A stretch of DNA of 36,512 nucleotides from Clostridiaceae bacterium (lineage in GTDB: Bacteria; Bacillota; Clostridia; DSM-8532), in NCBI GenBank assembly GCA_012840245.1, contig DULR01000046.1, positions 1 through 36,512 of the forward strand, given 5' to 3'. The notes under the pieces were generated by a model, which saw only the letters and a program-made list of their open reading frames with translations, did not search any database and was not told the origin of the DNA. A program made the translations under genes and the position numbers. Below are positions 26,508 through 33,140 of the stretch, in pieces. How positions within the stretch are numbered: position 1 is the stretch's first letter; the number at the start of each line of letters is the position of its first letter.

Positions 26508-27311
26508 TTGGTTATTGATTTTCATACTCATAGCTTTCCCGATGAGCTCGCTGCGAAAGCCATTCCGGCTTTGGCTGAGAAAGCAGGCATTCCGGCCATG
26601 CTGAACGGAACGGTAAAAGGCCTTGACAGGTCCATGAAGGATAACGGTATAGCTTGTTCTGTTATTTTAAATATAGCAACCAAACCGTCACAGACTGAAA
26701 AAGTAAATAGTTGGGCAGCGCAGATACAGAAAGACAATAAAAATATAATATCCTTCGGCAGTATTCATCCTCTGTACGAGAACTGGAGAGAAGAGCTTAA
26801 GCGCATTAAAGAGCTTGGGCTTAAAGGGATCAAATTTCATCCCGAATACCAGGAGTTCTATGTCGATGATAAATCCATGTTTCCCATATATGAGCTTGCC
26901 TTAGAGCTTGGTCTTGTCATCGTATTCCATGCTGGTGAGGACCTGGGCTTCGCACCTCCCTACCATTGCACGCCTGACAGGCTGGATAATGTATTGAGAC
27001 ATTTCAGAGGCGGTAAGATCATAGCCGCCCATATGGGAGGGTACAATTACTGGGATCAGGTTGAAAATTGCCTTGCAGGAAAGGACATATATTTTGACAC
27101 TTCCTATGCTGTCGGCATAATGGACAATGAACAGGCGAAACGTATAATCCTTAACCATGGGTATAAAAAGATACTGTTTGGAACCGATTCCCCCTGGAAG
27201 GATCAGGGCTGGTCTGTTAAGCGCATAAAGGAGCTCTGTCTGGAGCCTGAGATCGAAGAGGCCATATTCTGTAAGAACGCAATGGAGCTTCTGGGTGTGT
27301 CTGTCAGGTAA
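26508..27311 (+). CDS. Amidohydrolase-family metal-dependent hydrolase
   Basis: Protein of 267 residues. A TTG start at 26508 is preferred because GTGAGG lies 8 bases before it and the product then begins MVIDFHTHSF; an ATG at 26469 is possible but has no ribosome binding site. HTH in DFHTHSFPDE is the metal-binding HxH. GIKFHPEYQEF, VFHAGEDLG and AAHMGGYNYWD supply further His positions, and FGTDSPW has the catalytic Asp. This is the Amidohydro_2 (TIM-barrel) pattern, seen in decarboxylases and hydrolases. Substrate unknown; neighbours give no hint. Confidence 0.85.
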   Translation: MVIDFHTHSFPDELAAKAIPALAEKAGIPAMLNGTVKGLDRSMKDNGIACSVILNIATKPSQTEKVNSWAAQIQKDNKNIISFGSIHPLYENWREELKRIKELGLKGIKFHPEYQEFYVDDKSMFPIYELALELGLVIVFHAGEDLGFAPPYHCTPDRLDNVLRHFRGGKIIAAHMGGYNYWDQVENCLAGKDIYFDTSYAVGIMDNEQAKRIILNHGYKKILFGTDSPWKDQGWSVKRIKELCLEPEIEEAIFCKNAMELLGVSVR

Positions 27312-27345
27312 CTGTAAAAATTTTTTCTCTTTGGGAAATGAACAT

Positions 27346-27362
27346 CTGGTAAAATATACCAG
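27346..27362. promoter_or_regulatory. Small palindrome before a mini-ORF
   Basis: CTGGTA (27346-27351) and TACCAG (27357-27362) form a perfect inverted repeat with a 5-base centre. It lies 40 bases upstream of the short ORF at 27402 and may be an operator. Confidence 0.3.
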
Positions 27363-27401
27363 TCTATTAAGACAGAAAGATATTTAAAAGGAGGACATAT
27401 C

Positions 27402-27458
27402 ATGAAAAGACTTTTACTTGTACTTTCATTCATACTCACGTCTGAGATAATATGTTAA
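27402..27458 (+). CDS. Very short ORF with a strong ribosome binding site
   Basis: AAAGGAGGACATATC precedes an ATG that opens an 18-residue peptide beginning MKRLLLVLSFIL. It has a basic start and hydrophobic core like the front of a signal peptide, then stops after a Cys. It may be the stump of a lost exported protein or a true small peptide or leader for the downstream flavoprotein gene, whose ATG is 63 bases after the stop. Confidence 0.35.
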   Translation: MKRLLLVLSFILTSEIIC

Positions 27459-27521
27459 AATAACGCCATCAGTCTGCAATCTTCCAGTTGGGTTCTGTCA
27501 GATTGAACAGGAGGGTAAACA

Positions 27522-28172
27522 ATGAAAAAGGAATACTCCAAAAAACCGCCGTCAATGGAGAAAATGCAAACCTACGGATTTTCATGGATGGATTTCGTGA
27601 CCGCAATTCCGTCCCCCATATTTCTGGTGACATCTTATAAGTCAAACGGAAAGCCTAATGCCTGTCTGCAGTCATGGGCCTGCTTCAGTGGAGACCCTGA
27701 AGGGTTCTATGCCATCCTGTCAAGTGTAAATAAATCAGGACATTTATATCAAACCGTCAGGGAAAAGGGGGAAGCAGTGCTGAACTTCCCTTCGGCAGAT
27801 ATTTATGATCTTTGCCTGAAGACTATTACTAATAACGGGTTTGACGATGATGAGATAGCTAAGTCAGGCCTGACCGCAGAACCTGCCTCAACAGTGAATG
27901 CACCCCGTATAAAAGAGTGCTTCCTGTGCCTTGAATGCCGTTATTTATGGGAGCGCGAGATTAAAGAAGGAAGCAGCAATGTCATGGTGTGTTTCGAGGT
28001 AACTAATATATGCATTGATGAAGCCCATCTTGACGAGAATATACAGGGACGGTATGGCGAGAGCGGCTTTATCTATAATATTCATTATCCTGTCAACCCG
28101 GAAAACTTCAGCGGCAAATCACATGATTATATCGCGATACTGAAAAAGCTGCGCGATATGGGTGAGTATTAA
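27522..28172 (+). CDS. Flavoredoxin-like flavin reductase domain protein
   Basis: Cytoplasmic protein of 216 residues, start after AGGAGG. The fold begins with WMDFVTAIPSPIFLVTSYKSNGKPN and SWACFSGDPEGFYAILSSVNKSGHLYQTVREKGEAVLNFPS, the conserved FMN-binding split-barrel blocks of flavin reductase-like proteins. Anaerobes carry several such flavoproteins (flavoredoxins) as electron carriers or ferric reductases. Two Cys residues in ECFLCLECRY are unusual but their role is not known. It is convergent with the small gene at 28196. Confidence 0.85.
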   Translation: MKKEYSKKPPSMEKMQTYGFSWMDFVTAIPSPIFLVTSYKSNGKPNACLQSWACFSGDPEGFYAILSSVNKSGHLYQTVREKGEAVLNFPSADIYDLCLKTITNNGFDDDEIAKSGLTAEPASTVNAPRIKECFLCLECRYLWEREIKEGSSNVMVCFEVTNICIDEAHLDENIQGRYGESGFIYNIHYPVNPENFSGKSHDYIAILKKLRDMGEY

Positions 28173-28195
28173 CCAAGTTTAATGCTGATCGATGT

Positions 28196-28381
28196 TTAGG
28201 AAGATGAGCTGTTGCTTTCACAAAGCTGCTTCTTTGCGGAGATAATGGCCAGATTGTCACCGATGGAAGTGAATAAGCCTGAGAGGATATCAATATCATC
28301 TGCCGATAATCCGTCAGATATAACTATAGCTATTGCTGCTGCCAAAAGAACTAAATCACTGCCAGGAAAACATTTTGACAT
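28196..28381 (-). CDS. Small DUF6774-like protein
   Basis: Protein of 61 residues on the minus strand. AAGGAGG stands 6 bases before the ATG, so it is a credible gene despite its length. A short hydrophobic helix (LVLLAAAIAIVISDGLS) is followed by SADDIDILSGLFTSIGDNLAIISAKKQLCE. This matches my memory of DUF6774 small proteins in Clostridia: a Cys, a hydrophobic helix, then a second helix ending with a Cys. Function unknown. Confidence 0.65.
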   Translation of the reverse strand: MSKCFPGSDLVLLAAAIAIVISDGLSADDIDILSGLFTSIGDNLAIISAKKQLCESNSSSS

Positions 28382-28680
28382 GGCGTTTCCTCCTTATTTC
28401 AAGATATGCTCGAGATTTTATACGGTGAGTTGATATTGATTGGATTCTCAATGTTTGTTATGCCGCTTATCTTCTTGGTAATTGCTCTATGCAGGCAGAA
28501 CAAGTGATAAATTCATAAAAATCACCCTGCAACATGCACTAACAGAGTGATTTTAAATAATTTCATACTTTACGAGTGGCACCGCTTCTTGCGGTTCCGA
28601 CCACCATAATTTTATCACATAATAATTATTATTAAGTAATACCATATAGACTTTTGTGGTGTAAAAAAAATAAATATAAG
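28382..28680. other. Gene-free AT-rich stretch
   Basis: I see no supportable gene here. It holds the promoter side of the DUF6774-like gene and an AAAATCAC/GTGATTTT hairpin (28518-28525 and 28547-28554) with a 21-base loop, which may be a terminator remnant. The only open frame in the region lacks a ribosome binding site. Confidence 0.5.
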
Positions 28681-28711
28681 AAAAAGCCAGTATCTGATTC
28701 ACTGGCTTTTT
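28681..28711. terminator. Bidirectional terminator downstream of cotJC
   Basis: AAAAAGCCAGT (28681-28691) pairs perfectly with ACTGGCTTTTT (28701-28711). Read on the minus strand it ends in a T-run and probably terminates the cotJ operon. Confidence 0.75.
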
Positions 28712-28712
28712 T

Positions 28713-28750
28713 ACATGAACAAGTTTGGTAGCAGCCAAACTTGTTTATGT
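28713..28750. repeat. Second, longer hairpin beside the terminator
   Basis: ACATGAACAAGTTTGG (28713-28728) pairs with 28735-28750 at 15 of 16 positions around a 6-base loop. It has no T-run on either side, so it looks like an RNA-protecting hairpin, an operator, or the remains of a leader for the short ORF at 28782. Confidence 0.5.
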
Positions 28751-28781
28751 GTCAAGGAGGACAAATATAAGGAGGTCGTTC

Positions 28782-28832
28782 ATGAAGCATATCATTGGAC
28801 ATAATGCTGTATATCTGTGTTCTATATTTTAA
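28782..28832 (+). CDS. Very short ORF with two strong ribosome binding sites
   Basis: AAGGAGG occurs twice (28754-28760 and 28769-28775), the second 6 bases before an ATG that opens a 16-residue peptide beginning MKHIIGHN. Its stop overlaps the cotJC stop by 4 bases on the opposite strand. It may be the stub of a gene replaced by the cotJ operon, or a real short peptide. Confidence 0.3.
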   Translation: MKHIIGHNAVYLCSIF

Positions 28833-29401
28833 TAAAACTTCTTTTTGCCCATTACTTCCTGAACTATTCGCAGGGCCTCGCCGAATCTCTGGTAATGAAC
28901 GACTTCACGTTCCCTTAAGAAACGAAGAGGATCGATTACATCAGGGTCGTCAGCCATGCGGATCAGATAATCATATGTAGCCCTGGCCTTCTGCTCTGCA
29001 GCAAGGTTTTCATTCAGGTTTGCTATAGGATCCTCCATTGATTCGATATATGCTGCGGTGAACGGAACGCCGTTGGAATCGGAGGGATAAACGGCTCTGC
29101 CATGTACGGCATAAAGGGTATCCACATGCAGTTTTTCCAGCTCTTTTGGAGGAACCTTATCCATAAGCTGATGAACCATTGTTCCGATCATTTCAAGGTG
29201 AGCCAGTTCTTCGGTACCGATATCGTTCAGTATTGCTTTTGTTTCCTTTGTAGGCATTGAAAATCTCTGGCTCAGATAGCGCAGGGAAGCAGCCAGCTCT
29301 CCGTTAGGTCCGCCGTATTGAGTAAGTATGTTCATTGCCATTCTTGGATCAGGCTTTTTGATATTGATGGGGTACTGGGTCTTCTTTTCATAAAACCACA
29401 T
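28829..29401 (-). CDS. cotJC: Spore coat protein CotJC (manganese catalase family)
   Basis: Spore coat protein of 190 residues with a ferritin-like, manganese-catalase fold. It has metal-ligand patterns TEELAHLEMIG, NLNENLAAEQKAR and REREVVHYQRFGEAL, giving the Glu and His expected for a dimetal site. The start overlaps the cotJB 3' end by 14 bases. By family knowledge CotJ proteins are made in the mother cell under SigE and form part of the inner coat. Whether it has catalase activity is not shown. Confidence 0.95.
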   Translation of the reverse strand: MWFYEKKTQYPINIKKPDPRMAMNILTQYGGPNGELAASLRYLSQRFSMPTKETKAILNDIGTEELAHLEMIGTMVHQLMDKVPPKELEKLHVDTLYAVHGRAVYPSDSNGVPFTAAYIESMEDPIANLNENLAAEQKARATYDYLIRMADDPDVIDPLRFLREREVVHYQRFGEALRIVQEVMGKKKFY

Positions 29402-29660
29402 TGTTCATGCCTCCTTTAGGGTCCCAAGGCCACGGATCGTTAATCCACTGCCAGCAAGTTGTATTGGGCAGATAACGAGGGGTCAGAGGTCCATACTTTG
29501 CTTGATATTGACGCCTGAGGTTTTCGGATTGCTCCAGGGCCATTTTGTAGTCCCTGAGCGCATTAGCGTCGGAAGGGTGTGTATCCAGGAAAAGCTGTAA
29601 ATCATAAAGTGCAAAATCGTATGCCATTATTTGCTCCAGCAGGGTCGTCTGTTCATCCAT
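29388..29660 (-). CDS. cotJB: Spore coat protein CotJB
   Basis: Protein of 90 residues with the conserved ALYDLQLFLDTHPSDANALRDYK block, a YQAKYGPLT stretch and WQWINDPWPWDPKGG at the C-terminus. The ATG is preceded by ATGGAGGTG. It lies between cotJA and cotJC as in other spore formers and is thought to help assembly of the coat complex. Confidence 0.93.
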   Translation of the reverse strand: MDEQTTLLEQIMAYDFALYDLQLFLDTHPSDANALRDYKMALEQSENLRRQYQAKYGPLTPRYLPNTTCWQWINDPWPWDPKGGMNNVVL

Positions 29661-29676
29661 GCAAAAACACCTCCAT

Positions 29677-29889
29677 TTATCTTACTAATTCCGGGAAAAC
29701 GGTTCCCTTTTTCAGAGCTTCCTGGGCTGGCATTATTCTGCTGTAGATCTGATAGGGTATATATGCCTGGGCAAGTTCAGGCCTTACTGGCATGACCGGT
29801 ATCATGGTCACTTCACCAGTACAGTTATTGCCGGCATATATTGATACTACATTTGGATTTAGATTTGGATTTAAATTGGGATTCTCCAT
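29677..29889 (-). CDS. cotJA: Spore coat protein CotJA
   Basis: Protein of 70 residues, first gene of the cotJABC operon. It begins with an Asn-rich PNLNPNLNPN repeat, then the VRPELAQAYIPYQIYSRIMPAQEALKKGTVFPEL core typical of CotJA. The start is preceded by GGAGGC. The hairpin at 29901-29942 overlaps its promoter and ribosome binding site. Confidence 0.92.
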   Translation of the reverse strand: MENPNLNPNLNPNVVSIYAGNNCTGEVTMIPVMPVRPELAQAYIPYQIYSRIMPAQEALKKGTVFPELVR

Positions 29890-29900
29890 GATAGAAAAGC

Positions 29901-29942
29901 CTCCATGCTTGTTTCTTCTTTATACTATGTACAAGCATGGAG
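29901..29942. promoter_or_regulatory. Inverted repeat around the cotJ promoter and ribosome binding site
   Basis: CTCCATGCTTGT (29901-29912) and its exact complement (29931-29942) flank an 18-base loop. On the minus strand the loop reads CATAGTATAAAG, resembling a SigE-type -10, and the downstream arm ends in GGAG of the cotJA ribosome binding site. Transcripts entering from the araC gene would fold it and hide that site; a start within the loop would not. It may also end the araC transcript, as CTTTTC follows. Confidence 0.5.
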
Positions 29943-29962
29943 AAGTGTGAATTCACAGACAA

Positions 29963-30733
29963 TCAACGTTTATCAGTATATAGCACTCTGTATTGCTGTG
30001 CGGTGAGGCCTACAGTCTTTTTAAAAAAACGACAGAAGTTTCCCAAATCGCGAAATCCTGTTTTCGCGCATATTTCTTTGATCGACAGACGGGTAGTGGC
30101 GAGAAGCTTCTTAGCTTCAAGCAGCCGCCTTGCCTGAATATACTGATATGGTGTCTGATGGACCAGATCCTTAAAGACAGTGTGCAGGTGAGGTATGCTG
30201 ATATCGGCTATAGATGCCAGTTGCTCGATTTTTATATCCTTATGGTAATTCTCTTCGATCCAGTTTTTGATTTTCTGGATCTCATCGATCCGTTTACTGC
30301 TTGGTACGTCGAAACCTGATGTCCTTGCATGCCAGTAAAGTTCGCCGTATATATAATATGACAGCTTCTCGGTGTCACAGGATTCACTGTGGTACTCGGT
30401 AAGGACATTATCGATGAATACCCTCAGGGAGTATTTGTCTTCCCACTGGCTGATCGTATTGACGGGCGGTTTTTTTCCTGAGCTGAACGACAAAACCAGA
30501 CACTCATATGGATTCTCCAGGTCATTCATATATATGGTTTTTTCGCCGGGGCCATGCCAGAGGATGGTTCCGGGCAAAGCCTCAAGTATCCTGTTGTCAT
30601 GCTCAAAAAAGCCTCTGCCTGAGATGATCAGCTCGATATCCTGCTGATCTGCGGGTATGACCCGCGGCTGAGGATTGACACCGTATGGAGCCTTGTAATA
30701 GAATACGTATTTTATCTTCGGGACACTTAACAT
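29963..30733 (-). CDS. AraC-family transcription regulator
   Basis: Cytoplasmic regulator of 256 residues. The N-terminal cupin-like sensing domain (about 1-150) has the PADQQDIELIISGRGFFEHDN block and a metal- or sugar-pocket pattern. The C-terminal AraC domain (about 155-256) carries IEENYHKDIKIEQLASIADISIPHLHTVFKDLV and the second helix-turn-helix SIKEICAKTGFRDLGNFCRFFKKTVGLTAQQYR. It is divergent from the GH3 gene, so control of GH3 in response to a sugar is the best guess; cotJ downstream is a less likely target. Confidence 0.9.
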   Translation of the reverse strand: MLSVPKIKYVFYYKAPYGVNPQPRVIPADQQDIELIISGRGFFEHDNRILEALPGTILWHGPGEKTIYMNDLENPYECLVLSFSSGKKPPVNTISQWEDKYSLRVFIDNVLTEYHSESCDTEKLSYYIYGELYWHARTSGFDVPSSKRIDEIQKIKNWIEENYHKDIKIEQLASIADISIPHLHTVFKDLVHQTPYQYIQARRLLEAKKLLATTRLSIKEICAKTGFRDLGNFCRFFKKTVGLTAQQYRVLYTDKR

Positions 30734-30783
30734 AGAATTAACCCATAAATCATATTATTCAACAATTTACTTGTCGTATTTAT

Positions 30784-30812
30784 TTTAATACAATAATAAT
30801 TGCAATACAATA
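30784..30812 (+). promoter_or_regulatory. Candidate AraC operator upstream of GH3
   Basis: AATACAATA occurs twice as a direct repeat at 30787-30795 and 30804-30812, 17 bases apart. The first copy lies in the 19-bp motif (30784-30802) shared with 99-117. Direct repeats at about 1.5 helical turns fit an AraC-type site, here in the divergent araC/GH3 interval. Confidence 0.4.
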
Positions 30813-30855
30813 TAACAATAGCTTGATCCGGCTATCAGAAACAAGAGGTGAAATA

Positions 30856-32961
30856 ATGGATTACGAAGCAAAAGCCAGAGAAATTTTAAATTCTATGACC
30901 CTGGCCGAAAAAATCGGGCAAATGTGTTTAGGTTTTATCAGCAATGAAAATCTGAATGAAATGCTTGAAGCAATCAGACAGGGCAAATACGGAGCTTACC
31001 TGACCTATGCTGATTTCAGCGACAAGAAGGACATGCATGACAAGATAATGCAGGCAAGCAGGGAAAGCCGTACAGGTATACCTGTGCTTTATGGCAAAGA
31101 TGTTATCCACGGGCATTTTACCGTGTTTCCGATAGGTCTCGGCATGGCTGCCGGCTTTAATCCCGAATTTGCAGAAAAAGTGTTTTCTTTCATTGCAGAA
31201 GAAGCAAGTTCCGAGGGCATATTCTGGACTTTTTCACCCATGATCGATGTCGCGAGGGATCCCAGATGGGGTCGTATAGCAGAAGGATTCGGCGAGGATA
31301 CATATTTGACATCCAGAATGGCTGAAGCGGCTGTTTGGGGTCTTCAGGGACGGGATCCTGAGGCTTTGGGCAAGCAGGAAAAAATTCTGGCCTGTCCGAA
31401 GCACTTTATCGGGTACGGAGCTGTCGAGGGCGGCAGAGATGCAAACACAGCGGAGATCTCACAGCATACACTCATGAATGTCTACTTTCCACCCTTCCTT
31501 GCAGCCATGAAAGCAGGAGCGGGAAGCATAATGTCCGGCTATCACGATATAAACGGTGAGCCTGTGTCGGCAAGCTACAACATACTTACCCATATGATAA
31601 AGGAATTGGGCGGCCTTGACGGCTTCATAGTGAGCGATTTCGGTACCACAGCCCATTTGCTTAAATACCGCTATGCCGAAGATGAGAGGCAGGCAGTAGA
31701 TATCACCGTCAATAACGGCATGGATATGGATATGTGCTCCTCATTATTCACAAAGCACCTTGAAAAGCTTGTGGAAGAAGGAAAAATACCGGTCGGGAGA
31801 ATCGACGATGCAGTTCTTCGCATCCTCAAGACAAAACTTCGCCTGGACCTTTGGAACAGAAAAGTGGGACCATTAAAGGACAAAGGCCAGTTCAAGCTGT
31901 CTGATGAAGCTAAGAGCCTTAGCGTAGAGGCTGCACGCCAGGCATCAGTACTTCTCATGAATAAAGACTCCGCGCTGCCTCTGTCAAAGGACATCAAAAA
32001 GCTTTATGTTGCAGGACCGTATGTTCATGCAAGAAGAGAGTATTTTGGCTGCTGGTGTCTTGATGGAGTGTCTCACGTCATCGAGCCGGTCATCGATATA
32101 CTGAAGCGCAAGCTGGAGAATGTTGAAATAAGGCATCTTGACTATTTTATGTCCGAATTGATACTGAGCAGTGAAGACTATATAGATACTGTGATCTATT
32201 TCGGAGGCGAAGCGCCGGAGCGTTCGGGAGAAAGGAACAATATCACTAATTTAAGGCTTCCCGAGGGTCAGGAGGAACAGATCATCTCCCTTGCGAACAG
32301 GGGCAAGAAGGTGATCCTGGTAGTTGTGGCAGGAAGGCCGTTGAGCCTTGCAAGAGTAATACCCTATGTGTATGCTATCCTCTATGTATTCCATCCAGGA
32401 ACAGGAGGTCCCGAGGCAATTGCTCAGATCCTCACCGGAGAAGCTGAGCCGGGTGGTCGTATGCCGGTCACCGTACCGGTATCCGAAGGTCAGATCCCTC
32501 TTTACTACAACTCCATACAGGTAAGAAGTGACAGACCTGAGCATCTTAAATACAATGACATGACTGAAAAGCCTCTTTATTGCTTTGGATATGGCCTTAC
32601 TTACACAGATTTCAAAGTAAGCGATATAAAGGTCGACAGAAATGAAATACGGAAAAATGAATCGGTCAGGGTAACGGTCAACGTAGAAAATACAGGGACC
32701 AGGTCGGGAGAAGCTGTTATTCAGTGCTATATTAATGACTGCGTTTCATCGCTTCTCAGACCCTGCAAAGAACTGAAAGGGTTCAAAAGAGTTACCCTTG
32801 ACAAGGGAGAGTCAAAAATTGTGGAGTTTACTCTCGGAAAAGAGGAATTAGGCTTTTTCAACCATAAGGGGGAATTCATAGTTGAGCCGGGTTCCTTCAG
32901 GGTCTTTGTGGGACTTGATTGTGAGAACACCATAGACACTTGTTTTGTAGTTACGGACTGA
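30856..32961 (+). CDS. GH3 family glycoside hydrolase (beta-glucosidase or related)
   Basis: Protein of 701 residues without signal peptide, start after AAGAGGTG; an in-frame upstream start at 30823 lacks a site. The N-terminal TIM barrel has LYGKDVIHGHFTVFPIGLGMAA, SPMIDVARDPRWGRIAEGFGED, CPKHFIGYGAVEGGRD and the nucleophile D261 in FIVSDFGTT. The second domain has the GER.N..LRLPEGQE block with the probable acid/base region (EAPERSGE). A C-terminal fibronectin-III-like domain (about 590-701) ends in GSFRVFVGLD. It would cleave non-reducing-end beta-linked glucose from imported oligosaccharides, complementing the phosphorylase at 11386. Beta-xylosidase and other GH3 specificities cannot be excluded. 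Confidence 0.92.
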   Translation: MDYEAKAREILNSMTLAEKIGQMCLGFISNENLNEMLEAIRQGKYGAYLTYADFSDKKDMHDKIMQASRESRTGIPVLYGKDVIHGHFTVFPIGLGMAAGFNPEFAEKVFSFIAEEASSEGIFWTFSPMIDVARDPRWGRIAEGFGEDTYLTSRMAEAAVWGLQGRDPEALGKQEKILACPKHFIGYGAVEGGRDANTAEISQHTLMNVYFPPFLAAMKAGAGSIMSGYHDINGEPVSASYNILTHMIKELGGLDGFIVSDFGTTAHLLKYRYAEDERQAVDITVNNGMDMDMCSSLFTKHLEKLVEEGKIPVGRIDDAVLRILKTKLRLDLWNRKVGPLKDKGQFKLSDEAKSLSVEAARQASVLLMNKDSALPLSKDIKKLYVAGPYVHARREYFGCWCLDGVSHVIEPVIDILKRKLENVEIRHLDYFMSELILSSEDYIDTVIYFGGEAPERSGERNNITNLRLPEGQEEQIISLANRGKKVILVVVAGRPLSLARVIPYVYAILYVFHPGTGGPEAIAQILTGEAEPGGRMPVTVPVSEGQIPLYYNSIQVRSDRPEHLKYNDMTEKPLYCFGYGLTYTDFKVSDIKVDRNEIRKNESVRVTVNVENTGTRSGEAVIQCYINDCVSSLLRPCKELKGFKRVTLDKGESKIVEFTLGKEELGFFNHKGEFIVEPGSFRVFVGLDCENTIDTCFVVTD

Positions 32962-33032
32962 CATTTTAAATATCAAAGGATTTCTGAACAAATCTTTCAG
33001 CATAACCGCATATTATATATTTGAAAATACAG

Positions 33033-33075
33033 GGCTTTTCTTCTGGATATACTTTATTAGGAAGAAAAGCCTTAT
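33033..33075 (+). terminator. Terminator-like hairpin after GH3
   Basis: GGCTTTTCTTC (33033-33043) pairs perfectly with GAAGAAAAGCC (33061-33071) across a 17-base loop and is followed by TTATT. Confidence 0.6.
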
Positions 33076-33140
33076 TGCTTGTTGAAAAAGGGTATATATA
33101 GGATAATAGATGTTGCTAAAAATCAGGAGGTATTCGGTCA

